Shown here: positions 12,101 through 22,298 of the stretch, piece by piece
How positions within the stretch are numbered: the stretch's first letter is position 1
Layout of the letters: every line of letters starts with the position of its first letter
Source of the DNA: Strobilurus pachycystidiatus
Lineage: Eukaryota; Basidiomycota; Agaricomycetes; Agaricales; Physalacriaceae
Direction of reading: 5' to 3'
Assembly: GCA_019915135.1 (NCBI GenBank)
Contig: JAHLMK010000021.1
Coordinates: 682,001-746,000, forward strand
Length of the DNA: 64,000 bases
Program-made: the position numbers and the translations under genes
Notes under the pieces: generated by a model
The model's database searches: none
What the model saw: only the letters and a program-made list of their open reading frames with translations
Told to the model about the DNA's origin: nothing

Positions 12101-12498
12101 CGGTGCCATCAATATGCATATCGGCTTCCGCACGAAGGTTGTTCGGGAATCGCATTACCGTCCATTTGAACATCTGTTGGCTGTGGTGGCGGCTTTGCAG
12201 ATGGACATTGAGCTAGGATATTTCAAGCCACCACGTCAAGACGGCACTGGCCAGGAGGTATGTCACTCGAATGAGAATGCAACAAGGGAGAGACTGACTT
12301 ATGACTCAGGCCGATGATGCCAAGGCTGTACGCGGTGGAGGAGGTCGACATGACTTTGGTGCAAATTGGGCACGAAGGTTTAGGCGGAGCCGCAACATGC
12401 TAGTGACGGAGCAGAAGACGGACTGCGTGTACTGGGTAGAGCGTTTTGATCCGTTTACGACTATCGTGCCTACAGAAGGACGAATTAAGGACGAATGA
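9165..12498 (+). CDS. DUF6535 multi-pass membrane protein (1055 aa)
   Basis: Exons 9165-9432, 9483-9652, 9717-12257 and 12310-12498 keep one frame (1055 aa). The introns are 50, 64 and 52 bp, with gtgaga, gtgagt and gtatgt donors and CAG/TAG acceptors. The start is the first ATG; an in-frame TTG upstream is not used. After a Ser/Gln-rich N-terminus, residues about 105-330 match DUF6535: the motif RARVWKTYNDESAKFD, then WRDGLDMLLVFAALFSGVVT, with membrane segments near 142-160, 213-237, 266-295 and 300-326. A Pro-rich linker of 5-residue repeats (NEPPF/NEPPS) follows at about 374-402. The remaining 600-odd residues are helical and repeat-like (NASVQSIVLQSLSDLPLES; KILLLSDDDTQARMWRLAEL) and are shared with the gene at the right edge. 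The family is expanded in Agaricomycetes and has no known function. Confidence 0.9.
10428..10493 (+). repeat. 15-bp in-frame repeat (NEPPF/S)
   Basis: About four imperfect copies of a 15-bp unit encoding N-E-P-P-F/S, inside the linker between the membrane part and the helical part of the DUF6535 protein. Probably a length-variable flexible spacer. Confidence 0.75.
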
Positions 12499-12909
12499 CC
12501 GAGGTCCTCTGGGACATAGTTGATTGTCGAGCTGAATGTACCTATATAGCAAATGGAAACAGTACATGTGCCCCTTCGAGTGGTGGACATTGCCACTGCC
12601 ATGATTCCCCATGGAATGCATCGACGATGGTCAGTTACGGGGCAAGTTTCGGTGCTGAGCGCTGAAGCTTCTGAAGGCTGGCATTGATCATCTTTGCTCG
12701 CATAGGATGTCGACTTTGCTGATTCTCCTCAAACCTTTGTTTGTTCTCACGCGTCACACAGGTAGATTCATAAATAATCAACTGAAGTGCGTATCCCTAT
12801 CAAAGAGAGCAAACAAACAATAAATAAGTGTACATTCCACCCGGCGCTGTTCTAACCAACGGCGTTCAGCTCGACATCAAAAACTCTGAGCTGGGCAAAG
12901 ACTTACCAG
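12499..12909. other. Convergent 3' intergenic region
   Basis: Separates the convergent 3' ends of the DUF6535 gene and the crystallin-like gene. AT-rich, with poly(A)-signal-like aataaataag near 12818. No gene seen. Confidence 0.45.
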
Positions 12910-13398
12910 TCAAGTTTCAAAGTCATCAGTACACAAGAAGCTATTGATGATATCGTTTATGCCGAAGGTAAAATGAGTCAAGTTCTCAAGAATGTCCTCG
13001 TCAGTTGCAGCTGCCACTGATGCGACAAGCTGGTCCTCCGAGCAAACAAAATCGCTACGTATCGATGATCAATCTACTATCATCCATAGTCAACAACGAC
13101 AAGCGCACCCAAACAAGCCACATTTCGTGGTAGTGCCAAAGAGACGGAGGCTTCTAATGTCAAAATGCGCAGGGAGTGCGAAGCAAGAAGTCGTGTCGAA
13201 GTTTATGCAGTTGCCTTCAAATTCTAGGTCGTTACATGCTTGCCCTTGTGGCTGTCGACGGCGTGTGAGTACATTACCGCGTTGTGGGAGAAGTAAGAGA
13301 CAACGCACCAGCGCAGTGATTTGTCTTTTGTCGGTGGGTGTTGCCATAGTGAGTGCAGCAGCACCAAGGAGAAGTTGGAGATATCGAGCGAAAAACAT
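12910..13398 (-). CDS. Beta/gamma-crystallin-like small secreted protein
   Basis: Three exons (13398-13309, 13251-13109, 13054-12910) with 57- and 54-bp introns give a closed 125-residue frame. Residues 1-20 form a signal peptide (MFFARYLQLLLGAAALTMA). The mature part follows the pattern of fungal small secreted proteins with a Greek-key, crystallin-like fold: ACNDLEFEGNCINFD, then CFALPAHFDIRSLRL, then TKCGLFGDFVCSEDQ, and finally FGINDIINSFLC, which matches the usual 'fND.isSfkC' end. Six mature Cys are placed as in that family. The reading frame without splicing hits a stop right after CACRC, so the second intron is what restores the family signature. These proteins are secreted, sometimes as antimicrobial or effector-like factors; which role applies here is unknown. 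Confidence 0.8.
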
Positions 13399-14406
13399 TG
13401 GCGAAGTGTGTTGTGGTCTGTGGTATCCCCCATTCAGAGCCGTGAACCTTTATACCACAGATGTAGGGCGCCACGCCCCGGAATGTGTTCTCGCCATCAA
13501 GTTTCAGCCCGAGTCAAAGAAGGGCTATGGGGCTATGTGGATCCACTTGTGCTTCGCGACCAGAGAAGACTGAGCATAGTAGCGCTAAGCCACTCCAAAA
13601 GTGGACTCGCATCGCCGTGAAAGTGGACAGTCCGGGCGTACACTAAAGCACCACAGGAGAGAATTGATTCGGCGTTTCAGTAATGTATCATAAGGCGCCG
13701 TTTTGATTTGTATTGGCGCTGGCCAGTGCACGGCCTACTAGACTCGGAGGTGGGGAGAGATTATTGTAGAGAACCATTCCACTCCTCTGATGGTGGACAC
13801 TTCGGCGCGCCCGTTAGCGAAGAAGCAGCACAGGAGCAAAGAAGCAGGACAGGGGGTAAAAATGGAAGAGGGAGCGGAGCGTTTCGTTTCACTGATGTAG
13901 AGCTAGGAAATGGCAGCTTCGCTTGCAACAAAAATTCCTCGAAGGAGGACAGAAGGTAAAATGAAGGCGTCCAGAATTCGCGAGCAGTCTCATCGGAGTG
14001 TGTTTTCAAGTTGTGAGACTACTTCCTGGGTAGGCCGACTGTACATTCGTAGAATATCAATATAGCCCCAAGTGTTAGGGATTGAGCCATTACCTGCAGT
14101 GACACAGACAGCGTGCGAGGGAAAAGAACTGGGCAGCGGGCAGCGGGCAGAGGAGCATCGTCCTACGCAATCATAGCTTGCAATGCTGTTCAGCGGATGG
14201 CCGAAGGTTGATGATGATGGTGACATCGTCTCTCTGAGTAGCTCTGACCTCGCTGCGGGCTCTTGCGATGATGGGAAAGTTATAGCAGCCTGACCGAGCG
14301 GCGAGAAGGCAGGTACCGTGAAAGTCACGACCCCGATTCGCGTGGACGTGTTTGATGACATCAACCCGGGGTCATCTTGCGCCTTCATGTACGACCGTCT
14401 CCGAAG
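13399..14406. other. Promoter/intergenic before kinase copy 1
   Basis: Contains the divergent promoters. The last 150 bases or so (about 14260-14406) are similar to the sequence just upstream of kinase copy 2 (gtggacgt.tttgatga.atcaac), so the duplication includes promoter sequence. A 152-codon antisense frame at 13990-14448 looks accidental. Confidence 0.4.
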
Positions 14407-15631
14407 ATGTCTCTCATCCTTGAACTGAGTAAAGCTCCGCCGCACCATCGTGCAGCATCTGTCACCAAAATCGTCAACTGCATATCTCCGCCGCTCGATC
14501 GGCGCTCATGGCCAATGGGAAGCAGCGTTGTTCTTACGGAGATCCTGAACGAGAACACCCGCTCGACTGTCTACGGAGCCCGCTTTCAAGTTGAGACTAC
14601 TAACGGCGGTGTCGTATGGAACGAGGATGGTAAACCAGTGAACGCTATTATCAAGATGGGCAAACTCTCGGCCATAAATGACGAGGCACTCTGCTACTGC
14701 GACATGCAAAGCCTTCAGGGAAGTGTTTTACCACACATGTTCGGATTCTTCAAGGCATTCGACGGAACGGCGGATGGTTTGGGATGCCTGGTGCTGGAGC
14801 GCTTTGGGAAGGCCCTCGAAATACCGTTGGGCATCTTAGAGAAGTCAGAGAAGTATGTGTTTGTCTTTCACTTTTGACATCTCTGACGTGAGCTGGGCCT
14901 ATAGATTCACTATGTTCTCCCATATGCAAGCAATGCATGACATGGGATATCTACATCTCGACCTAGAACCGAGAAATGTCCTTTATCGCGGTGGCGAATT
15001 TCGTATCATCGACCTCGAAAATATGGTCGACGATCACGACTGTGCTCACCCAGCATCTTCGTTTGATTTTGCCAAGATACTGTCGAGCTCATACCCCGAC
15101 GAGGATGTTTGTGAAAAGCTGTGCAACTTTCTCTTCTCGCAAGCATGCAAACGCTTGAATTATTTCGACGAAAGTGGCGTGCTTCTCCTTCTTTTCATCG
15201 TTATGATAGCTAACAGCATCCGTTAGACATGATCTGCATCCATAACTTCAAATTCAAACGGAGCAATGACCTGCCGACGGAGCGTCTCATGAATGCGTTG
15301 TTTCCCCGGTTCCTCGCCGCTTATTATCGCAATGGACCTGAGCTGAATTCGATGATGGAGGAGTATTACAAGCGCCTCCAGAGACTGGTGTTACAGGGGT
15401 TCAAGCTTGAGAAGCTGAAGGAGGCGTCGCCAGCGCTCGTTGAAGATCTACGAAGAGCGGCAAGGGAAAGGTGTGTGTTTTCATTTCTATCCGTTGAGTA
15501 AGACTGGATACTCAAAGATACTTAGGCAGGCAGAGCCCGAGTGTGGCTCTTACTTCTCTCCCGAAGTGGCCGAGAGGATGTGTAGTCGCCAAATTGGTTT
15601 GTATTACATCCCTCGTGATATGCTTCCCTAG
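14407..15631 (+). CDS. Kinase-like protein, copy 1 (degenerate motifs)
   Basis: Exons 14407-14852, 14905-15173, 15227-15470 and 15526-15631 give an intact 354-aa frame; all introns are about 52-55 bp with GT...TAG. The fold pattern is protein-kinase-like. An N-lobe segment contains VIIKMGKL-type Lys (NAIIKMGKL), then comes an LVLERFGKAL hinge. The catalytic-loop equivalent reads YLHLDLEPRNVLY (residues 164-176) and the metal-loop equivalent IIDLEN (183-188). Compared with the neighbour copy (HRDLAPRN; DLGN), the Arg of HRD, the following Ala and the Gly of DLG have been replaced (HLD, E, DLE). Catalysis is therefore doubtful, while the frame is fully open. The homologous copy lies 2.9 kb downstream in the same orientation. 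The family resembles the expanded fungal kinase-like genes. Substrate unknown. Confidence 0.8.
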
Positions 15632-17345
15632 AGCTACCACTACAACGTCGCACTGCTACTCCAATGCTATACCGTTTGTCTTCTTTACACGACGTAAATT
15701 GGCCCCGCTCACTCGTGTTAGCATGTGTGGTGAGAGCGCGTAGGTTCCAATAAAAGGCAACTTCAATCTGGATCCGCGGCGGCGCCCCATGTTCGCTGTC
15801 TAGACTGTTTGCTGCTTTTCAACTTATCTGCAGTCATTTTCAGGCTCCCTGCCTGTTCGCTGAGATCTCTTCTGCTTCATCCTTGCTGTATTTCGAATCT
15901 TTTCGCTTACAGTGATCTCCGATCGGCACTCTCGGTCCACAACTTTACACTAAATCTTGCTTCACATTGATAGTTATGGCGTCGGTCATCAAGTTGCCTT
16001 TCGCCACTTACTGTTTCTTCTCATTCAAGAGGCCAATGATTGAGGAGGCATCCGAGAGAGTAACACGCAGTAAGAACCGTTGGTACTACGTGCCAGTAAG
16101 GCTTATTGTAGCATTAAAACGCCAGTCATACACGCACATTGGACTCGTATCATAGCTTCACCTCAGAGTGTAGTGCTCACGTTGAAGCGGCCACGCCGAT
16201 GGCGTCCATGTGCGCGTGGCTTGGATTCACGATGAGCTCATGTCTGTACATCTCCAAGAACACTTTCGTGACCTCATTCGACATAGTACCAGTTGCGACA
16301 CAAAGACGGCGCCCCTGATCTTCTCCAAGTACGAGCAATCATCCTTGGGCACTCCGTGTCGAGGTGTCAAGTGCCAGTGCCGTGCGACAGAACGCCATGT
16401 AACAAGTATTGTCAGTTGTATCTCTACTGTACTAAGCAATCCGATGTCAAAAGTCGTGTGGGAACGTCAACACGTTTCAAGTTGCTTCCATTGAATGCAA
16501 GTCCCCATAAATTCGATGCTACATCTCCATTCACACTCCCGGAACATCTTCCGCAGCCACAATGTCTGTATGTACCCGGAAAGCGGGAGGTTTGACCAGA
16601 GCAGATGACCAGAGGGAGGAAGGAAGGCGCGGGAGATGGGGGCGAGGGGGGGGGCGGAACCAAAAAAGAGGGAAGGGAAGGGGAAGGTAAAAGGGAGAAA
16701 GAAAGACGTCGCAAACGAAGAGAGCGCGGTTGTCACGGGGAGTAGAGATGGACAAAGGGTTGTTAAATAATTGGGAAGAGGGAAGGAGGGGGAGGAGGGG
16801 GAGGAGGTGGACATGGAGGAGGTGGAGGTGGTATGGGGGTATGGTGGAACGAGTAGAGGAGGGAGAAGAGGAAGAATACAGTGAGGAGACGCGGGCGAGA
16901 TCGACAGACGGAGACGTGAGCAGAGATGCCTAGAGGATAGAGGAGTAGGCAGAAATGGAGCGTTGGTTGGGCACGTCCAAGGTTTCCAGTGAGCTTCAAG
17001 TTGAAACATCGAGAAGCGTTTCGTGTAAGAAGAATATGGCGGGCTGTCTTTGCTCTGGTGAGCGAATGGAGTGTGTTGCTGAGACATACGCACCTTTCCT
17101 AACTTCCCTCCTTATTGCGCAATCCTCACGCATATCTTGACGCCCTCAAGCTCGGGTGTTACGGTTTCGAAGTCTACAAGAAGTTGAGAGAGAAAGGAAC
17201 AAGTGACGGCGAGAGCTTGGCGAGAGCAGACTTAGCAGAGAGAAAGTTTCAATTTCTCAATTCACGTGGACGTATTTGATGAGATCAACATCAACCAGGG
17301 GTAGCCTTGCGCTTTCATGTACAACCGCCTTCGATTCCTTTGAAC
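15632..17345. other. Spacer between duplicated kinase genes
   Basis: Contains 3' flank shared with the second copy (about 15760-15960 resembles 18820-18965), the polypurine tract at 16610-16870, and the promoter of copy 2. A 208-codon minus-strand frame (16467-17093) exists only because the purine tract is stop-free on the opposite strand. Confidence 0.5.
16610..16870 (+). repeat. Polypurine G/A-rich tract
   Basis: About 260 bases of strongly purine-biased sequence on the plus strand, including runs such as gggggggg and repeated ggagg/gaagg units, in two blocks (about 16610-16705 and 16770-16890). Simple-sequence origin. Confidence 0.8.
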
Positions 17346-18555
17346 ATGTCTCTTGTTCTTGAACTGAGTGGGAAGGCTCCGCACCATCGTGCAACATCTG
17401 TCACTAAAATCGTTACCTGCAAAACTTCACCACTCGATCGGCACTCATGGCCGGCGGGATGCAACGTTGTTCTTACGGAGATCTTGAACGAGAACAGCCA
17501 CTCGACTGTCTACGGAGCCCGTTTTGAGACTACTCACGGCGGTGTCATATGGACAGAGGATGGCAAACCGGTGGACGTTATTATCAAGATGGGGAAACTC
17601 GAGGCCATAGCCGACGAGGCACAAAGCTACTGCGACATGCAAAGCCTTCAGGGAAGTGTTCTGCCACACATGTATGGATATTTCAAGGCATTCGACGGAA
17701 CGGCGGATGGTTTTGGCTGTCTGGTGCTGGAGCGTTTTGGGAAGGCCCTCGAAATACCGTTGGACATCTTGGAGAAGTCGGAGAAGTACGTGTTTGTCTT
17801 TCACTCTTGACCTTCCTGACGTGAACCTCTAGACTCGTTATATTCTCCCATTTGCAAGCAATGCATGACGTGGGATACCTGCATCGCGACCTGGCGCCGA
17901 GGAATGTCCTCTATAGCGACGGGGAATTTCGTCTCATTGACCTCGGGAATGTGGTCGACGATCACGACTGTGGTCACACGGCATCTTCGTTCGATTTTGC
18001 CCAGGTGCTTTCAAGCTCATACCCCGACATGCTGCTGTGGAGAGAAATGTGCGACTTTGTATACAACCAGGCATTCAAATGCTTGAAATAACTTGACAGA
18101 AGTGGTGTACTGCTTCTTTCTTTTACCGTCGTGAAAGCTAACAGCATCCGTCAGACATTATCCATGTTGGTAGTTTTCAATTCGAACGAAGCGATGATCT
18201 GCCGATGGAGCGTTTGATGATTGCGCTGTTTCCTCAATTCCTCGTCACTTATTATCGCAGGGGACCTGAGCTGAGATTTATGATGGAAGAGTATTTCAAG
18301 TGCATTCGAAGACTGGCGTCACAAGGATTGATGTTCGAGGAGCTTAAGAAGGCGGCACCGGCGCTCATCGAAGATCTACGAGGAGCGGCAAGGGAAAGGT
18401 GTGTTTTATTACCGTTGGGTTATACCAGATACTCAGCGATACTTAGACAGGCAGAGCCCCAACGTAATTCAGCTCTTTACACTGCCGAAGAGGCAGAGAG
18501 GAGATGTAGTCACCAACTTGGTTTGTATTACATCCCTCGTGATATGCTTCCCTAG
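17346..18555 (+). pseudogene. Kinase-like protein, copy 2 (in-frame stop)
   Basis: The homologous exons are 17346-17785, 17833-18101, 18155-18398 and 18447-18555, with introns at the same places as copy 1. Here the catalytic loop is canonical (YLHRDLAPRNVLY) and the metal-loop equivalent is IDLGN, so this copy kept the active-site residues that copy 1 lost. However, exon 2 has an in-frame TAA at 18089-18091, twelve bases before the conserved donor. I found no alternative donor that removes it and keeps the downstream frame. Exons 3 and 4 remain open and end with the same IGLYYIPRDMLP-type tail. It is either a recent pseudogene or a truncated protein of about 233 residues that still holds the catalytic core. 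Confidence 0.7.
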
Positions 18556-20255
18556 AGCTACCACCACAACGTCGCACTGCTATCACAATGCTATCTTGAA
18601 TGCTTTTTGACCAATGACCACTGCAACAAACACTCGATTTCGAGGGAGCTCGTGTATGTGGCCCGTAAACTACACCGTGTGAGTCGACTATCTTAGCACA
18701 CTGGCGAGCCGCGGCTTCGACTACAATGGTGTGAGAATCTTTCTACACGCCCCTGCCTCTTTTTTTTTTGCCTTCTTTCGTCTCACCCAATTATCTTGTG
18801 CAAACAAGACTTTCAAGTTATTCTGGATCCGCCGCTGGCAACCTTCGCTTCCTATACTGTCTGCCGCTTTCCAACCTATTCGCTGTCACTCTCAATCTCC
18901 TCGATTGTTCGCCCAGATCTCTTCTGCTCCCCCACGTTCTACTTTCCTTTGCGCGCTTCCAGTGATGTCCGATTTCTACCTCAGGCTTCTCCTTGGTCAA
19001 GAAACTGCTAGGTCTCGCTTCACACTCATGGGTAGTGACAAGCCACCCGTCTGCGTTTGTCGTTGACAAATTGTAGACATCTGCCAGTCTACACTGGCAG
19101 TACCTGTTCCGTTGTAGAAAAGCAGCGTCCTGTCTCGCGACAATGTTACCAGATGCGATGCAGCTCAGAGTACATGAGCATCGCACGCGCTGCGCCAAGG
19201 AACGTCATCCTTCTCCAGTAGTGCACATTTGGGAAAACGGCAGTCGATTTAGCAGTCAGATTCAGTCATCATACCGGAGGACTCCGCGGCGGTTATTTTG
19301 AGTACTCATTTCACATGCGCCACACTCTATTCTAAGATCCAGTGGGCCTTCATTCATATAGACTCTGATCTGCCGCGTCACACACTACATACCTTTTCCA
19401 TATCCTGCCTTCACGAGCCTTCATCATGACGCACCCTGACAATCCTGTAAAGGCTCCAGCGAGCATGACCTCCCCTTCTCTAAAGTAGTCTTCAATCCGC
19501 GTTTCGAACCAGTCCAATCTTGCTCCAAGAACCATGCTGAATCTGCAGGGCGTGTAAGCATCACAATCGATGAATCATAACCCTAATCGTCATCGGATAG
19601 AATATCGTGCAGTACATCGCCGGGAGGCGATGCTCGAACGCGTGTTGATCGTCCTCCACCCTTCGAAATTGATTCGACGTCGACAGCGTGTATCATTCGT
19701 CATTAGTAGCCTCTATATCCTCGTCGTCTTCTACGATCAGATCATAGATGGCTTTGAGTCAAATCTCAGGCGGCGCGACGTTCATCGAATTAGTCTCCTG
19801 CGCCTGCGACGCCATATCGTACGCTCATAGTATAGAGCCAAATGCGTACTTCCTGTTGTTATGGGTGGTCCTAATGCGTATGGAAGTATCATTAGAACTG
19901 GTGGAGCGAGAAACGACGGGCAGTATAGTGCTTCGGGAGGTGTATTAAGACGGAGGAGAAGGCGTATTGCATGGACCGAGCAACAACGGGGTTGTGGCGG
20001 GTACTAGAAACCCCAAGTTCATGAACTGAAAGATGAGGGCAGAGACAGCGTCGGTGTTCTTCGCATTTTCACTTACTCATGGGAGAGTAAAGCCAAGATT
20101 CGGGACTCGGGCCGTAGACCTCCGCTCTAACAGGTGCAATCCAGGGTTGCGATCACGACGTGTCCACGCACCACTGGCAGCTTTCAAGTCGACCACATCC
20201 AGTGCATTTTGGCATCAGTCATAGCACCCTCTCTTTGCACAAGAGCCGCATTACG
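18556..20255. other. Intergenic; one possible minus-strand fragment
   Basis: Begins with 3' flank duplicated from copy 1. Further on, minus-strand frames at 19350-19535 (MVLGARLDWFETRIEDYF...) and about 19600-19830 (MASQAQETNSMNVAPPEI, then a stop, then LKAIYDLIVEDDEDIEATND) look protein-like but cannot be joined cleanly. They may be a broken small gene. The OST4 promoter lies before 20256. Confidence 0.35.
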
Positions 20256-20381
20256 ATGATCTCTCACTACACTTTACTCACGCTCGCTAATTCGCTTGGC
20301 TTGATGGCGATGGCAACGGTTATTGGGTACCACTTTATCGCGGTGAACGCGAAGAATCTGTCCAGGGATGCGAGACCTTGA
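20256..20381 (+). CDS. OST4: OST4, oligosaccharyltransferase mini-subunit (41 aa)
   Basis: A single-exon 41-codon gene. The protein starts MISHYTLLTLANSLG and continues into one membrane helix (LMAMATVIGYHFIAVNAK). This matches the Ost4 family: the conserved start MISD/H, a 'LANxLG' lead-in, one transmembrane helix and a YHxxAVNAK end. Yeast Ost4p is 36 residues, so the length is normal. Ost4 sits in the endoplasmic-reticulum membrane and holds the catalytic Stt3 and Ost3/6 subunits together in the N-glycosylation complex. A short basic tail (NLSRDARP) follows the helix. The next gene (20759) is on the same strand 0.4 kb away. The gene is easily missed by annotation because of its size. Confidence 0.85.
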   Translation: MISHYTLLTLANSLGLMAMATVIGYHFIAVNAKNLSRDARP

Positions 20382-20758
20382 ATCGAACAGTACGTTTCTC
20401 TTTTTCTCCATCCTTTCTCTGCTCCACACAGGGGACTTATCGTGGATTTAGGATATTAGCATCGCAACCACACAATACGAACCCCTCATTCTTCTGCTTC
20501 TCGTTAGAATGAATGAATTCGCGTCAAGCAAGATGAGATTCGAATTGCACTCTTTTGTTACTGCACTCTCTCGTTGCTGCAGTCTAACCCCGCCCTCCCT
20601 CCGCTGGCGGTGTCATTTGACCCAACTCGTGCCTTGTGTCTTGTGTCTTATGCTGCGCTTTGGATACTCGATGCTTGGCGAACACAGCACCTTCTTTCCC
20701 TCATTCCTTAGGGGACATTCTCCTACCACACACATCTCATTCCGCGCGTATACCCCAA

Positions 20759-21125
20759 ATGCATATACCCTTCGTCGCAAACACATTGGCGTTGCTGCTT
20801 CCAATGATCATGGTCGCAGTCTCAGCCTCCCCAATCACAAGTCCAGTATCCGTTCGTACCTTTCTTCGCCTCTATTTCACCCCACCGATCGTCCAAGTAG
20901 CAACCCGCTCCAGCATCGAAAGACCCTCTGATCCACCTTCCCAAGCACTACACATCCAGATCAATCACAGAGGATGGGTCGCGCGACGTAGGGACCGGTC
21001 CACGTAACGTCCATTTGCGGTGCAAGCCAGTTGACCTGAGGCACCTAGGAGTCGGAGTAGGGGAGGCGCGGTACGAGTTTTGTGTGAGAGAACCGGGTGA
21101 CGGCGGGTATAGTTACCGGTGGTGA
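20759..21125 (+). CDS. Small secreted protein, 'GGYSYR' family copy A (103 aa)
   Basis: Exons 20759-20845 and 20901-21125 flank a 55-bp phase-0 intron (gtatcc...aagtag). The first exon is essentially a signal peptide (MHIPFVANTLALLLPMIMVA, then VSASPITSP). The second encodes a compact basic domain: GTGPRNVHLRCKPVDL, then LGVGVGEARYEFCVREPG and a final DGGYSYRW with a stop. Two Cys are present. Without the intron the frame stops early, so splicing is needed to reach the conserved domain. A clear paralogue with the same tail (GTGPRDVHLRCKSIDL ... EFCVREPGEGGYSYRR) is at 48.6-48.9 kb. About 150 bases of upstream sequence are also shared (for example tggcggtgtcatttg.cc and tgcttggc.a.cacagc). I do not recognise the family. 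Extracellular location is inferred. Confidence 0.75.
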
Positions 21126-21602
21126 TGATGACTCGTCGATGCAGACGGTGGATTGAGATACACGCTTTGTACTAACAACGAGACCAACGGGATCGAATCT
21201 GTGTATCACAGACTGAGAAACAAAGTGAGGGATACGCATGGTAGGCGCACGACGTCACCAATTCATCAGAATTCCACCAGGCCGTAGTATGTACGCGGAA
21301 AGATCACGATGAATCAACATACGATCCCATCTCTCTGCACCGCCATCGACAGACATTGCGCGCCCGACGCTAACGGCTTTCGAATATACAGTTGCGAGAA
21401 AAGACCTCCAAGTTGGGTACCCTTCTTGATCTGTGGCGAGGATGTCAGGTCGGTCGGTAGTTCGACGATACGGCGACGGCAATCATGATCATATTATGGT
21501 GTTGATTTACGAGGGATGAGTCAATGTACTGGGTGGTGATACAAGCAATATTGCGTGGAGTACTATTTCGCTTCGTCTCTGCTTCTGCTTCTTCGGGGAC
21601 CT
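21126..21602. other. Convergent intergenic region
   Basis: Lies between convergent gene ends at 21125 and 21603. The small open frames on the minus strand lack domains. Nothing else seen. Confidence 0.4.
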
Positions 21603-21897
21603 TTACTTTGCCGTGATTGATGCTTTTGCCGCTTGGTTCATCAGCGAACGTCGACATCTTGAATCGAAAGGTGGACTAACCTTTCACAGGAGGTTCAGCA
21701 TTCCTGTTGTGCATGTCTTGGTATCCCCACCAATAGGCGAAGGCCGTCAATCCCATAAGCCCCGCCGTTCCCAATATCTAATAACGATTAATATCAGAGC
21801 GAGCCAAACTTGGAAAAGCAGCCTTATGACGCACCATATTGCTGTTCATCTTGAAGTTGGGCCGGTTCATCATCATGCGCGGGTTAAAGCCCGCCAT
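21603..21897 (-). CDS. 62-aa single-pass membrane protein
   Basis: Exons 21897-21835, 21777-21681 and 21631-21603 join across 57- and 49-bp introns (gtgcgt...ttag; gttagt...caag) into a 62-residue frame. The protein has a Met/Asn/Arg-rich start (MAGFNPRMMMNRPNFKMN), one membrane helix (MILGTAGLMGLTAFAYWWGY) and a basic tail (EPPVKAAKASITAK). A short positively charged segment, one helix and a basic tail suggest a mitochondrial inner-membrane assembly or accessory subunit, but I cannot name it. The gene is about 0.4 kb downstream of the DUF6534 gene on the same strand. Confidence 0.65.
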
Positions 21898-22298
21898 GGC
21901 TGCAGGTCGGATGTGCGTTGGGAACATGGGTGGTGTCGCGGATTAAGAGGGGTCATAGCTATGAGGTGGCCTTAAATACTACCTAGACGGCATACTGTCA
22001 GATGACTTTTGTCAGGTGGCGCAGGCTAGAATTGGAGTCGTGCAGCTGAGCGATTCATTGCATCCCTCGTGAGAGTCGCGCCCAAGTCGCCCAACTCAAG
22101 CAAATCCGCCTTGATGATGGCGCGAGCTAGGCCAGTGTGGGCCTCCACGGACCTTGTGTGGTTACAAACAATGGTCAGCGTACATTCAAGTACTCGAACC
22201 ATGTACACTGTATACTAGCAGTGAAATCCGAACGAGAAACGTGCTACAAGTACAATCGAACTGTCAGGCCTGACAAAAACGAAAGAAAACCGACATGA

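Noticed and set aside
13990..14448. 152-codon minus-strand open frame
   Set aside because: Antisense to the 5' end and promoter of kinase copy 1, no domain, no splice support.
16467..17093. 208-codon minus-strand open frame
   Set aside because: It exists because the opposite strand is a polypurine tract without stops; the protein is Pro/Ser/Leu low complexity.
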